Shown here piece by piece: positions 55,191 through 63,802 of a stretch of 64,000 nucleotides of DNA. A model generated the notes under the pieces. The model saw nothing but the letters and a program-made list of their open reading frames with translations, was not told the origin of the DNA and searched no databases. Position 1 is the first letter of the stretch. Each line of letters begins with the position of its first letter. The position numbers and the translations under genes were made by a program. Origin of the DNA: Propioniciclava coleopterorum. Its GTDB lineage: Bacteria; Actinomycetota; Actinomycetes; Propionibacteriales; Propionibacteriaceae. The stretch lies in contig NZ_CP049865.1 of assembly GCF_011393335.1 (NCBI RefSeq), positions 3,242,722 through 3,306,721 of the forward strand, written 5' to 3'.

Positions 55191-55628
55191 CTAGGACGCG
55201 GGCGCGTCCGCCGCGTCCGGTGCCCGGTGCACCAGGCAGATCGAGTTGATGCAGTAGCGCCGGTCGGTGGGCGTGTCGTACCCCTCGCCCTCGAACACGT
55301 GGCCCAGGTGGCTGTCGCAGGCCGCGCAGCGCACCTCGATCCGCGGCCGTCCCGGAAGGGACTCGTCGCGCAGGTACCGGACGCTGCCGTCCTCGGCGGG
55401 CGCGTAGAAGCTGGGCCAGCCGCAGTGCGAGTCGAACTTCTCCTCGCTGGTGAACAGTTCGGCCCCGCACGCCTTGCAGGCGTAGGTGCCGGCGTCGCGG
55501 AAGTGCTCGTACTCGCCGGTGCCCGGACGCTCGGTCGCGCCCTCGCGCAGCACCGAGAACTCGAAGGGCGTGAGCACCTCGCGCCACTGCTGCGGGGTGC
55601 GGACCACCGTGGGCTCCCGATCCGTCAT
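55191..55628 (-). CDS. msrB: peptide-methionine (R)-S-oxide reductase
   Basis: 145 residues. Repairs methionine R-sulphoxide in proteins. Zinc site from CKACG near residue 48 and CAACD near 97; HCGWPSFYAP near 65; catalytic Cys in RRYCINSICL near 124. All key residues are present. ATG at 55628 with GGGAGGAACG upstream. It stands alone on the minus strand between DUF3000 and the chelatase-like gene. Confidence 0.92.
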   Translation of the reverse strand: MTDREPTVVRTPQQWREVLTPFEFSVLREGATERPGTGEYEHFRDAGTYACKACGAELFTSEEKFDSHCGWPSFYAPAEDGSVRYLRDESLPGRPRIEVRCAACDSHLGHVFEGEGYDTPTDRRYCINSICLVHRAPDAADAPAS

Positions 55629-55683
55629 GTCGTTCCTCCCTGACCGTGTGTCCTCCACGGTACCCGCGGCGGAGGCGCCGGCC

Positions 55684-56475
55684 TCAGGCGGTCGCGGCGA
55701 AGTGACCGTCGGCGGAGAAGTTGCCCTCGTCGTCGAACGCCAGCAGTTCCATGGCGGCGAACGCGTAGCGCGCCAGGACGATCTCGGCCACCTCCGGGGC
55801 GGCGCCCAGCGGGTCGGAGATCGCGATCGCCCCGCCGCGGCGGGCCTGGTCGGCCTGCACGGCGTAGCGCTCGTCGCCGGTGAGGAAGAACGACCCGACC
55901 GCGATGTGGCGGCGGCCCTGGGCCCGCAGGCCCTGGATCGCCTGGGCGACCGACGGGCCGGAGCCGTCGGCCACGGCCGTGAGGCAGGGGAGCCGGTGGT
56001 GCGTGGACCACTGCCGCGCGCGCCGCGCCAGCAGCGCGGTGCCGCGGACGTCGCCGGTGGTGGGCGAGCTGAGGATCAGGCCGTCCAACTCCAGGACGCG
56101 GGCCTGGGCGAGCGCCGTGCGCAGTCGCTGGTCGAGCACCGACAGCAGGGTCGCCTCCGGCCCGACCGGCCGGGCGACCTGGATGGTCAGCCCCGGCTGT
56201 TCGGTGGCTGCCTGGCTCACCACCCCGGAGAAGCGCGGGTCCACGTCGGCCGCGTTGACCAGGTCGAGCGGCACGAGCACGGCCTCCCGGACGCCGGCGG
56301 AGTGCAGCTTGCGCAGACTCTGGGCGATGTTGGGCACGCACGAGTCGAGGAACGTGATGGCGGGGCGGACCTCGGGGCGCATGCGGGCGATCTCAGCCTT
56401 GAGTGCGTGCGCGATGCGCACGACGCGCTGATCTCGGCTGCCCGGGGGAACCATGACGAGGGTTGGTGCGGTCAC
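55684..56475 (-). CDS. CbiX/sirohydrochlorin chelatase-fold protein lacking both active-site histidines
   Basis: 263 residues, two half domains of the CbiX type. The family opening HGSRD is here PPGSRDQRVVRIAHALK (residues 10-26), so the metal-binding His is Pro11. In the second half the usual segment with a His after the FFL strand reads VGSFFLTGDERYAVQADQAR, again without it. The remaining fold landmarks (FLDSCVPNIAQSLRKL, VREAVLVPLDLVNAADVDPR) are conserved. It is probably not a chelatase; a metal- or tetrapyrrole-binding role is possible. GTG at 56475 with GGGAGG upstream at good spacing; the frame opens 20 codons earlier. Confidence 0.7.
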   Translation of the reverse strand: MTAPTLVMVPPGSRDQRVVRIAHALKAEIARMRPEVRPAITFLDSCVPNIAQSLRKLHSAGVREAVLVPLDLVNAADVDPRFSGVVSQAATEQPGLTIQVARPVGPEATLLSVLDQRLRTALAQARVLELDGLILSSPTTGDVRGTALLARRARQWSTHHRLPCLTAVADGSGPSVAQAIQGLRAQGRRHIAVGSFFLTGDERYAVQADQARRGGAIAISDPLGAAPEVAEIVLARYAFAAMELLAFDDEGNFSADGHFAATA

Positions 56476-56601
56476 TGCCGTTACCTCCCGGTCTTGCGTG
56501 GATGGCCGGCGCCCTTGCCGCTTCAACATGGTCATCCTTACTGAAAAGTTGAGGCGCTGCCAATCGATGTGTCCCGTTGGTTGAGATCCGCCTCCATAAT
56601 G

Positions 56602-56631
56602 TGAGACGCCCCGGTCGAACGCGGCGTCTCA
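56602..56631. repeat. inverted repeat TGAGACGCC...GGCGTCTCA
   Basis: Nine-base arms at 56602-56610 and 56623-56631, 12-base loop. It lies about 130 bases upstream of the chelatase-like gene. Could be an operator or an RNA hairpin. Confidence 0.4.
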
Positions 56632-56806
56632 GGCCGATTGCGGAGGCAAGTGAACGCCCCGCTTGCCGTGCGGCGTGCCGTCGCCGGTGGCGGCCGGGGG
56701 CTCGGCGCCACGGCTCGATCGCGCGCCAGCCACCGAGGTCGCCGGTGGTGGGCAGGCCGCTGTCCCGCGGGAAGCCTGGCGCGAGGACGGGGCTGGTGTT
56801 GAAAAG

Positions 56807-56839
56807 GGCCCCCGCCGGGACTCTCGTCCGGCGGGGGCC
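56807..56839 (-). terminator. intrinsic terminator of tRNA-Val(CAC)
   Basis: GGCCCCCGCCGG (12-base perfect stem) closes over nine bases and is followed on the minus strand by TTTT (complement of 56802-56805). Confidence 0.8.
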
Positions 56840-56845
56840 GTGCGG

Positions 56846-56917
56846 TGGGCGATACTGGGTTCGAACCAGTGACCTCTTCGGTGTGAACGAAGCGCGCTAC
56901 CCCTGCGCCAATCGCCC
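56846..56917 (-). tRNA. tRNA-Val (anticodon CAC)
   Basis: 72 nt cloverleaf: acceptor GGGCGAT/ATCGCCC, D arm GCGC/GCGC, anticodon stem CTTCG/CGAAG with loop TTCACAC, T arm ACTGG-TTCGAAC-CCAGT, discriminator A. Reads GTG codons. No CCA is encoded. Divergent from the other three tRNA genes. Confidence 0.95.
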
Positions 56918-56927
56918 GCGGAGGAAG

Positions 56928-56958
56928 ACTGTACCTCACGGCGGCGGGGGTGAGGCAA
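56928..56958 (-). promoter_or_regulatory. promoter of tRNA-Val(CAC)
   Basis: On the minus strand TTGCCT, 19 bases, TACAGT, about 10 bases before the tRNA 5' end. Spacer is longer than usual. CCTCAC and GTGAGG form an inverted repeat inside the spacer. Confidence 0.4.
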
Positions 56959-57004
56959 ATCGGGGACGCCGCCGCTCGCCCGGCAACCGCGACGCCCGCT
57001 CGTT

Positions 57005-57032
57005 TTGCTTTCGCCGTCAGGACCCGTATATG
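57005..57032 (+). promoter_or_regulatory. promoter of the tRNA-Gly-Cys-Val operon
   Basis: TTGCTT (57005-57010), 16 bases, TATATG (57027-57032), 46 bases before tRNA-Gly. Confidence 0.5.
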
Positions 57033-57078
57033 GTGTTCCACGCGCCGGACGGGCTGAAACGCCCCGAAGGAAAGCATG

Positions 57079-57151
57079 CGGACGTGGCTCAGCTGGTAGA
57101 GCATCACCTTGCCAAGGTGAGGGTCGCGGGTTCGAATCCCGTCGTCCGCTC
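57079..57151 (+). tRNA. tRNA-Gly (anticodon GCC)
   Basis: 73 nt; acceptor GCGGACG/CGTCCGC, anticodon stem TCACC/GGTGA with loop TTGCCAA, T arm CGGG-TTCGAAT-CCCG, discriminator T. First of three tRNA genes in one operon; no encoded CCA. Confidence 0.95.
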
Positions 57152-57191
57152 GGAGAGGGCCTCGTACCTCTGTCGAGGCCGGTTCTTCACC

Positions 57192-57262
57192 GGTGGAGTG
57201 GCCGAGAGGCGAGGCAACGGACTGCAAATCCGTGTACACGGGTTCAAATCCCGTCTCCACCT
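57192..57262 (+). tRNA. tRNA-Cys (anticodon GCA)
   Basis: 71 nt; acceptor GGTGGAG/CTCCACC, anticodon stem CGGAC/ATCCG region with loop around GCA (ACTGCAAAT), T arm CGGG-TTCAAAT-CCCG, discriminator T. Middle gene of the operon. Confidence 0.95.
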
Positions 57263-57263
57263 C

Positions 57264-57339
57264 GGGCGGTTGGCGCAGTTGGTAGCGCGCTTCCCTGACA
57301 CGGAAGAGGTCATCAGTTCAAGTCTGGTACCGCCCACCA
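57264..57339 (+). tRNA. tRNA-Val (anticodon GAC) with encoded CCA
   Basis: Acceptor GGGCGGT/ACCGCCC, anticodon stem CTTCC/GGAAG with loop CTGACAC, discriminator A at 57336 followed by CCA at 57337-57339. Reads GTC and GTT codons. It begins two bases after tRNA-Cys, so processing must separate them. Confidence 0.95.
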
Positions 57340-57343
57340 CGTC

Positions 57344-57369
57344 AAGGCCCCGCGTCCCCGCGGGGCCTT
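57344..57369 (+). terminator. terminator of the tRNA operon
   Basis: AAGGCCCCGCG pairs with CGCGGGGCCTT over TCCC, five bases after the last tRNA. The following bases (CGTCATTTCC) are only modestly T-rich. Confidence 0.75.
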
Positions 57370-57435
57370 CGTCATTTCCGCAACCGGCCCGACCGCCCGC
57401 TGAGAACGCCCTCGACCGCGATACCCGGCGCGGGT

Positions 57436-57441
57436 CATACT
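57436..57441 (+). promoter_or_regulatory. -10 box CATACT for the GCS2-type gene
   Basis: CATACT ends 7 bases before ATG 57449; leaderless type. Confidence 0.4.
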
Positions 57442-57448
57442 CGCTGAC

Positions 57449-58938
57449 ATGGGCACGAACGTGGGCGCGCGCCGGTTCTCCCGCGAGGAGCGCCAGAACT
57501 ACCGCCGAAAGGTGCAGGTCTGCCTCGACGTGCTGGAGCAGATGCTCGAGGAGCAGCGCTTCACCACCGAGGGTCACCGCATCGGGATGGAGATCGAGCT
57601 CAACCTCGTGGACGCGGACCACCAGCCGGCCATGGACAACCGCGACGTCCTCGCGGCCATCGCCAACGACGAGTTCCAGACCGAGCTGGCCCGGTTCAAC
57701 ATCGAGTTCAACGTGCCCCCCGGCGACCTGGGGGCGACAACCTGCTCACCCTGGAGGAGACGCTGCGGGCGTCGCTGAACGAGGCCGAGCGCCGCAGCTC
57801 GGCCCGGGGCAGCCACATCATCATGACCGGCATCCTCCCCACCGTGATGGCCGAGCACTTCAGCGGGGACTGGATGAGCGACAACGTGCGCTACGCCGCC
57901 CTCAACGATGCCGTGCTCGCCGCACGGGGTGAGGACATCCACCTGGACATCGACGGGCCCTCGGGGGAGCGGCTCGACGTCTTCGCGGACTCGCTGGCCC
58001 CCGAGTCCGCGTGCACGTCGCTCCAGCTGCACGCCCTGGTCGCCCCCGGCGACTTCGCCCGCTGGTGGAACGCCGCGCAGGTCGTCGCCGGCCCCCAGCT
58101 CGCGCTGGGCGCGAACGCGCCCTACGTATTCGGGCACGAACTGGAGGCCGAGAGCCGGATCGAGGTGTTCACCCAGGCCGCGGACACCCGACCGATCGAG
58201 TACGCCAACCAGGGCGTCCGGCCGCGGGTGTTCTTCGGGGAGCGCTGGATCACGTCGATCTTCGACCTGTTCGAGGAGAACTCGCGCTACTTCCCGGCGC
58301 TGCTGCCCGAGATCTCGCAGGAGGATCCGCGCGCCGTGCTGGCCGCCGGCGGCACCCCGCAACTGGCGGAACTCCGCCTCCACAACGGCACCGTGTACCG
58401 CTGGAACCGGCCCGTCTACGACCTCGTGGACGGGCGCGCGCACGTCCGGCTGGAGAACCGGGTGCTGCCCGCGGGTCCCACCATCGTCGACACCCTCGCC
58501 AACGCGGCGTTCTACTACGGCGTCCTGAACACGCTGGCCCAGGACGAGCGGCCGGTCTGGTCGCGGATGGCGTTCGGGACGGCCGAGTCGAACTTCCGGG
58601 CCGGCGCCCGCTACGGCATCGACGCCGAACTGTTCTGGCCCGGTCAGGGCGAGGGCCCGGCGTCCGAACTCGTGCTGCGCCACCTCCTCCCGCTGGCGCA
58701 CGAGGGCCTGACGGCGTGGGGCGTCGCAGGCCCGGCCATCGACCGCTACCTGGGCATCATCGAGGCGCGCTGTCTCTCGGGGGTGAACGGCGCCGACTGG
58801 CAGGTGCGCAGCGTCCGGGCGCTGGAGGCCACCGGGATGGACCGCCGCGCCGCGCTCACGGCGATGACCGCCGCCTACGCCGCGGGGATGCACACCAACG
58901 AGCCGGTGCACACCTGGCCGCTGGCGACGCAGTTCTGA
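57449..58938 (+). CDS. glutamate-cysteine ligase (GCS2) family protein, frameshifted
   Basis: 496 residues after correction. First frame carries IGMEIELNLVDADHQPAMDN (residues 50-69), the ATP/Mg-binding opening of the GCS2 superfamily; the gene then shifts back one at the G5 run 57730-57734 and continues GGDNLLTLEETLRASLNEAE with ESACTSLQLHALVAPGDFAR and the C-terminal half. As read the first frame ends at 57778. Members ligate an amino acid to the gamma-carboxyl of glutamate or perform related ATP-grasp-like reactions. This actinobacterial 500-residue type is of unproven substrate, so no gene name is given. ATG at 57449. Confidence 0.82.
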
Positions 58939-58989
58939 GCGGTCGCGCCGCGCGGCGACACCCGGTCCGCCCGGCGCCGGGCGATGCGG

Positions 58990-58995
58990 CAGAAT
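58990..58995 (+). promoter_or_regulatory. -10 box CAGAAT for thrS
   Basis: CAGAAT lies 51 bases before GTG 59047, leaving a leader of about 45 bases, too short for a T-box. Confidence 0.35.
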
Positions 58996-59046
58996 GGGGG
59001 CGTCCGTGCGCGGGCGCGCCGCGCCCGCCGACCGAAAGGAACACCG

Positions 59047-61083
59047 GTGTCTTCTTCCATCACCATCCTGCGACCTGACGCTTCCGAGCAGCGCACGGTG
59101 GAGGGGACGACGACCGGGCTGGACCTGTTCGGGAACGACCGCACGGTCGTGGCGATGCGGGTCGACGGCGAACTGCTCGACCTCGCCCGCGAGCTGTCCG
59201 ACGGCGACCGGGTCGAGCCGGTCACGTCCGACAGCCCCGACGGGCTCTACATCGTGCGCCACTCCGCCGCGCACGTGGCCGCCCAGGCGGTGCAGAACCT
59301 GCGGGCCGAGGCCAAGCTCGGCATCGGTCCGCCCGTGACCGACGGCTTCTACTACGATTTCCAGACCGAGCCGCTGACCCCCGAGGACCTCAAGGTGCTC
59401 GAGAAGGACATGGGACGCATCGTCAAGGAGCGGCAGCGGTTCGTGCGGCGCGTCGTCACCGACGAGCAGGCGCGCGAGGAACTGGCCGGCGAGCCGTTCA
59501 AGCTCGAACTCATCGGGCTCAAGGGCAACAACGCCGACGCCGAGGGCGCGGCCGTCGAGGTCGGCGCCGGAGAGCTGACGATCTACGACAACGTGCGCCG
59601 CGACGGCGCCGTCGCGTGGAAGGACCTGTGCCGCGGCCCGCACGTGCCGCACACCGGCTACCTGGGCAACGGGTGGGCGCTGACCCGGACGTCCGCCGCC
59701 TACTGGCGCGGCGACCAGGCCAACGCGCAACTGCAGCGCCTGTACGGCACCGCGTGGGCGTCCAAGGAGGACCTTCAGGCCTACAAGACCCGCCTCGAGG
59801 AGGCCGCCAAGCGCGACCACCGCAAGCTCGGCACCGAGCTGGACCTGTTCAGCTTCAACGAGATCGTGGGGTCGGGCCTGCCGCTGTTCCACCCCAAGGG
59901 CGGCGTCATCAAGCGCGAGATGGAGGACTACGTCCGCGCCCGCCACATCGCCGAGGGCTTCGACTACGTCGGCACGCCGCACATCGCCAAGGAGGACCTG
60001 TTCTACACCTCGGGTCACCTGCCCTACTACGCCGAGGGCATGTTCCCCCCGCTGCTGGAGGACGCCGAACGCGACGAGCAGGGCAACGTGGTCAAGGGCG
60101 GGCAGGCCTACCGGCTCAAGGCCATGAACTGCCCGATGCACAACCTGATCTTCTCCGCGCGCGGGCGGTCCTACCGGGAGCTGCCGCTGCGGTTCTTCGA
60201 GTTCGGCACCGTGTACCGCGACGAGAAGTCCGGCGTGGTGCAGGGGCTGACGCGCGTCCGCTCGATCACCCAGGACGACTCGCACAGCTACGTCACCAAG
60301 GAGCAGGCCCCCGACGAGATCCGGCACCTGCTGAAGTTCATCCTGGGCCTGCTGGCCGACTTCGGGCTGGACGACGTCGCGCTGGAGCTGTCCACCCGCG
60401 ACGAGGACGGCAGGAAGAAGGACAAGTTCATCGGGTCGGACGAGCAGTGGGCCGAGGCGACCGCCGTGCTGGCCGAGATCGCCGAGGAGTCCGGGCTGCG
60501 CGTCGTGCCCGACCCGGGCGGCGCCGCCTACTACGGCCCCAAGATCTCGATCCAGGCCTCCGACGCGATCGGTCGGGTCTGGCAGATGTCGACGATCCAG
60601 TACGACTTCAACCAGCCCGAGCGGTTCGGCCTGCAGTACACCGCGCCCGACGGCTCCCACCAGCAGCCCGTCATGATCCACTCGGCCAAGTTCGGTTCGA
60701 TCGAGCGGTTCATGGGCGTGCTGATCGAGCACTACGCGGGCGCGTTCCCGGCGTGGCTCAGCCCCGTGCAGGTCATCGCCGTCCCGGTCGCGGAGGCCTT
60801 CAACGGCTACCTGGCCGGCGTCGTGGACCAGCTGCGCGCGGCGGGCGTGCGGGTGGAACTGGACGACTCGGACGACCGGTTCGCCAAGAAGATCCGCAAC
60901 GCCGCCAAGGAGAAGGTGCCGTTCACGCTCATCGCGGGCGGCGAGGACGCCGAGGCGGACGCCGTCTCGTTCCGGTTCCGCGACGGCAGCCAGCGCAACC
61001 AGGTGCCGGTCGCCGACGCCGTGGCCGAGATCGTGGCCTGGATCGCGTCGCGGCGCAACGACAGCCCGTCGGCCCAGGCATGA
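59047..61083 (+). CDS. thrS: threonyl-tRNA synthetase
   Basis: 678 residues. N-terminal TGS domain (1-65), editing domain with the [11 protein letters not shown] motif near 77 and [10 protein letters not shown] near 198 (paired His/Cys metal-like site), then the class II catalytic core: motif 1 near 300, motif 2 [16 protein letters not shown] near 390 with the zinc ligand Cys in [10 protein letters not shown] near 360, and motif 3 region IGGxxx-like [16 protein letters not shown] near 560; anticodon-binding domain from about 580. GTG at 59047 with AAAGGAAC upstream. First gene of the thrS-HIT-DUF881 run. Confidence 0.94.
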   Translation: MSSSITILRPDASEQRTVEGTTTGLDLFGNDRTVVAMRVDGELLDLARELSDGDRVEPVTSDSPDGLYIVRHSAAHVAAQAVQNLRAEAKLGIGPPVTDGFYYDFQTEPLTPEDLKVLEKDMGRIVKERQRFVRRVVTDEQAREELAGEPFKLELIGLKGNNADAEGAAVEVGAGELTIYDNVRRDGAVAWKDLCRGPHVPHTGYLGNGWALTRTSAAYWRGDQANAQLQRLYGTAWASKEDLQAYKTRLEEAAKRDHRKLGTELDLFSFNEIVGSGLPLFHPKGGVIKREMEDYVRARHIAEGFDYVGTPHIAKEDLFYTSGHLPYYAEGMFPPLLEDAERDEQGNVVKGGQAYRLKAMNCPMHNLIFSARGRSYRELPLRFFEFGTVYRDEKSGVVQGLTRVRSITQDDSHSYVTKEQAPDEIRHLLKFILGLLADFGLDDVALELSTRDEDGRKKDKFIGSDEQWAEATAVLAEIAEESGLRVVPDPGGAAYYGPKISIQASDAIGRVWQMSTIQYDFNQPERFGLQYTAPDGSHQQPVMIHSAKFGSIERFMGVLIEHYAGAFPAWLSPVQVIAVPVAEAFNGYLAGVVDQLRAAGVRVELDDSDDRFAKKIRNAAKEKVPFTLIAGGEDAEADAVSFRFRDGSQRNQVPVADAVAEIVAWIASRRNDSPSAQA

Positions 61084-61630
61084 GCGCGGGGACGCCCGAG
61101 GGGCCGACGCCTTCGCGGGCGTCCCCGACGCCTTCGAGCGGCTGTGGACGCCGCACCGCATGGTCTACATCGACGGCGCGAACAAGCCCGCCGACGCCGG
61201 CGAGCACGCCTGCCCCTTCTGCCGGGCGCCAGGCCGCGACGACGCCGAGGGCCTGATCGTGGCGCGCGGCGAGACGTGCTACGTGGTGATGAACCTGTAT
61301 CCGTACAACCCGGGGCACCTGCTGGTGTGCCCCTACCGGCACGTGTCGCTCTACACCGACCTGGACGCCGACGAGACCGCCGAGTTCGCGGCGCTCACCC
61401 AGCGGGCCATGCGGACGCTGCAGGAGGTGTCGCACCCCCAGGGCTTCAACATCGGCATGAACCAGGGCGCCGTGGCCGGGGCGGGCATCGCGGCGCACCT
61501 GCACCAGCACGTCGTCCCGCGCTGGCAGGGCGACTCCAACTTCCTTCCGGTCGTCGGCCGGACCAAGGCCGTCCCGCAACTCCTCGAGGACGCGCGCCTC
61601 CTGCTCGCCGAGGCCTGGGACCCGGCCTGA
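61080..61630 (+). CDS. HIT family hydrolase (Ap4A phosphorylase-like), frameshifted near the 5' end
   Basis: 183 residues after correction. ATG at 61080 overlaps the thrS stop (ATGA). The first codons read MSAGTPEG, then one missing base in the G4 run 61100-61103 puts the rest one frame back: [20 protein letters not shown] and on into the conserved core. Zinc/phosphate motifs CPFCRAP near 54 and the histidine triad [10 protein letters not shown] near 150. Rv2613c, in the same place after thrS, is an Ap4A phosphorylase, so that activity is likely. Without correction only the fragment from 61160 would be annotated. Overlaps the first DUF881 gene by TGATG. Confidence 0.88.
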
Positions 61631-62445
61631 TGGGGGCCCAGCAGAGCCCGCCGCGCGAGGAGGCGCCCCGCCGCCTCGACGCGTCGATGGACCTGCTCAA
61701 CAACCTGCGGCGCGACGCCCTGGACCCCAGCTACGCCGAGGCGGCGGCCATCCACGGCGGCCGGCGGCGCGGCCCGGTGCTGTTCCCGGCGCTGCTGGTG
61801 GTGGGGCTGCTGTTCGGGCTGGCGGTGGCCTCCACCTGGCGCACCGCGCCGGCGGCCGCGCAGGACCGGGCGGCCGTCATCGAACGGATCAAGGCGACCG
61901 AGGACCGGATCGACGAGTTGCGCGGGCGCGCCGCGGGCCTGGGGGAGGAGGTGCGCGAGCTGCGACGCTCGGCGGGCACCCTCACGGCGTCCGAGCAGCG
62001 CCTGGCCGACGAGCTGGGGCCCGCCAGCGGGGCCGACCCCGTGACGGGTCCGGGCGTGCGGCTCATGCTCGACGACGGCGCCGACGCGGCCATCTCCGGC
62101 AGCCGGGTGGTGGACGCCGACCTGCGGATGGCCGCCAACGGCCTGTGGGCGGCGGGCGCGGAGGCGGTCGCGATCAACGGCCACCGACTCTCCTCGCGCA
62201 CGGCGATCCGCAACGCGGGCGGCGCCATCACGGTCGACTACCGTTCCCTGACAAGGCCGTACACGCTGGAGGCGGTCGGCGACGTCGACGCGCTGCGCAC
62301 CGGCTTCGCCGACACCGACGGCGGCCGGTGGCTCACCGGCCTGCGGGACCACTACGGCGTCGGGTGGCGCCTCGACCGGGCTGGACAGATCAGACTGGAG
62401 GCCGACCCCGGCCTCGGCGTCGACCGCGCCACCCCGGTCCGATAG
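61630..62445 (+). CDS. DUF881 family membrane-anchored protein (first)
   Basis: 271 residues. Short cytoplasmic N-terminus, one membrane helix (about 51-70), a coiled-coil linker (80-125, ATEDRIDELRGRAAGLGEEV) and an extracellular DUF881 domain with GVRLMLDDGADA and AVAINGHRLSSRTAIRNAGG. Always paired in this region with a small basic protein and a second DUF881. Function unknown. ATG overlaps the HIT stop by one base. Confidence 0.8.
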   Translation: MGAQQSPPREEAPRRLDASMDLLNNLRRDALDPSYAEAAAIHGGRRRGPVLFPALLVVGLLFGLAVASTWRTAPAAAQDRAAVIERIKATEDRIDELRGRAAGLGEEVRELRRSAGTLTASEQRLADELGPASGADPVTGPGVRLMLDDGADAAISGSRVVDADLRMAANGLWAAGAEAVAINGHRLSSRTAIRNAGGAITVDYRSLTRPYTLEAVGDVDALRTGFADTDGGRWLTGLRDHYGVGWRLDRAGQIRLEADPGLGVDRATPVR

Positions 62446-62461
62446 GAGGAGAGAGGGAACC

Positions 62462-62794
62462 GTGTTCGCCATCCTGGGACTCATCGTGGGCATCGTGCTG
62501 GGCATCCTGCTGCAGCCAAGCCTGCCCCCGCAGCTGCAGCCCTACCTGCCGATCGCGATCGTGGCGGCCATGGACGCCGTCTTCGGCGGGTTCCGCGCCT
62601 ACCTGGACCGCATCTTCGACGACAAGGTGTTCGTGGTCTCGTTCATCTCCAACGTCCTGATCGCCGCGCTCATCGTGTGGGTCGGGGACCTGATCGGCGT
62701 CGGCGCGCAGCTCTCCACCGCCGTCGTGGTGGTGCTCGGGATCCGGATTTTCACCAACGTGGCCGCCATCCGACGCAAGTTGTTCCATGCCTGA
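62462..62794 (+). CDS. small basic membrane protein (Sbp/DUF1290)
   Basis: 110 residues, three membrane helices (about 3-17, 29-45, 60-90). The sequence LPIAIVAAMDAVFGGFRAYL and IFDDKVFVVSFISNVLIAAL are the conserved core of DUF1290. GTG start with GGAGGAGAGAGGG upstream. Overlaps the second DUF881 gene by 8 bases. The DUF881-Sbp-DUF881-gcvH order is conserved in actinobacteria. Confidence 0.85.
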   Translation: MFAILGLIVGIVLGILLQPSLPPQLQPYLPIAIVAAMDAVFGGFRAYLDRIFDDKVFVVSFISNVLIAALIVWVGDLIGVGAQLSTAVVVVLGIRIFTNVAAIRRKLFHA

Positions 62795-63707
62795 GCCGCG
62801 CGATCCCGACGCGACGACCGCGCCTGACGCGAGGCCCGAGCCCGCGCCCGACGCGACGCCGGCGCCCGAGTCTGAGCCCGCGCCCGAGGCGACGCCGGGG
62901 GCGGCCGCGCCGGACGACCGGGCGCGCGGGGAGGACTTCGGTGGCGCGCCGGTCGACGATCGCACGGCGCAGACCCCGACGGGCCCGATGCCCCCGCGCA
63001 CCTGGCGCGAGATCGGGCGCGACATCGTGCGCCCCGGCCGCTCGCAGCTGATCTTCGCGCTCATCCTGCTGCTGTGCGGCCTCGCCGTCACGATGCAGCT
63101 GACCGCCCAGCGCGACCAGCGCTACACCAACCTGCGCCAGGACGAACTGGTGGCGATGCTGGACGACGTGAGCGCCGAGACCCGGCGGCTGGAGTCCGAG
63201 GTCGGCCAGCTCGAACGCACCCGGGACCGCCTCGCCAGCGGGGCCGACGCCGACCAGGTGGCGCGGGAGGAGGCCCACGAGCGGCTGGACGCCCTCGAAC
63301 TCCTGGCCGGCACGGTGCCGGCTCGCGGGCCCGGGGTCGAGATCACCATCGATGACCGGTTCGGCAAGGTCACCCCCGAGGTGCTGCTCAACGTGATCGA
63401 GGAACTGCGCGACGCGGGGGCCGAGGTGCTCGCCGTCGACGACGTGCGGCTCGTCGCGAGCAGCGCCGTGATCGTGAGTTCCGGGGGAGCCCTGCAGATC
63501 GACGGGGTGACGCTGCGGCGTCCGATGACGATCCTGGCGATCGGCGACGGGCCGACGCTCGCGGAGGCGACCCGGTTCCGCGGCGGGCTGGTGAGCACGA
63601 TCGAGGGCGACCGGATCAAGGGGCACGTCACGGTCAAGGAGCGGGACGTCATCGACATCACGGCGACCGCGACCCCGCGTCCACTGCGGTACGGGCGCCC
63701 GGGCTGA
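62787..63707 (+). CDS. DUF881 family membrane-anchored protein (second)
   Basis: 306 residues. The first 75 are a Pro/Ala/Glu-rich cytoplasmic extension (RPEPAPDATPAPESEPAPEA), then one helix (about 90-108), a coiled-coil (115-155) and the DUF881 domain (PGVEITIDDRFGKVTPEVLL, AEVLAVDDVRLVASSAVIV). It differs from its upstream paralogue by the long acidic-proline extension. Overlaps Sbp by 8 bases. Confidence 0.8.
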   Translation: MPEPRDPDATTAPDARPEPAPDATPAPESEPAPEATPGAAAPDDRARGEDFGGAPVDDRTAQTPTGPMPPRTWREIGRDIVRPGRSQLIFALILLLCGLAVTMQLTAQRDQRYTNLRQDELVAMLDDVSAETRRLESEVGQLERTRDRLASGADADQVAREEAHERLDALELLAGTVPARGPGVEITIDDRFGKVTPEVLLNVIEELRDAGAEVLAVDDVRLVASSAVIVSSGGALQIDGVTLRRPMTILAIGDGPTLAEATRFRGGLVSTIEGDRIKGHVTVKERDVIDITATATPRPLRYGRPG

Positions 63708-63752
63708 CCGGTGATCCCGTCCCCCGGGGCGGCACGGGCGTCGGTTTGTGAT

Positions 63753-63758
63753 TAGGCT
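63753..63758 (+). promoter_or_regulatory. -10 box TAGGCT for gcvH
   Basis: TAGGCT is 45 bases before GTG 63803. The intervening leader is about 38 bases, too short for a glycine riboswitch. Confidence 0.35.
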
Positions 63759-63802
63759 GGCGTCACACGATGCGGCCAGGGCGGCCGACAGGAGGAGGAG
63801 AC

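Larger units (their letters stand above)
56476..56845. other. intergenic region between the chelatase-like gene and tRNA-Val
   Basis: 370 bases without a gene. It holds the leader of the chelatase-like gene, an inverted repeat (56602-56631) and the tRNA-Val terminator (56807-56839). No open frame with family-like sequence was seen. Confidence 0.6.

Noticed and set aside
61160-61630. HIT gene starting at 61160
   Set aside because: The upstream frame supplies a conserved N-terminus ([11 protein letters not shown]) after correction of the G4 run and a start overlapping thrS.
63708-63802. Glycine riboswitch in front of gcvH, or T-box in front of thrS
   Set aside because: The leaders are only about 40-45 bases, too short for either element.
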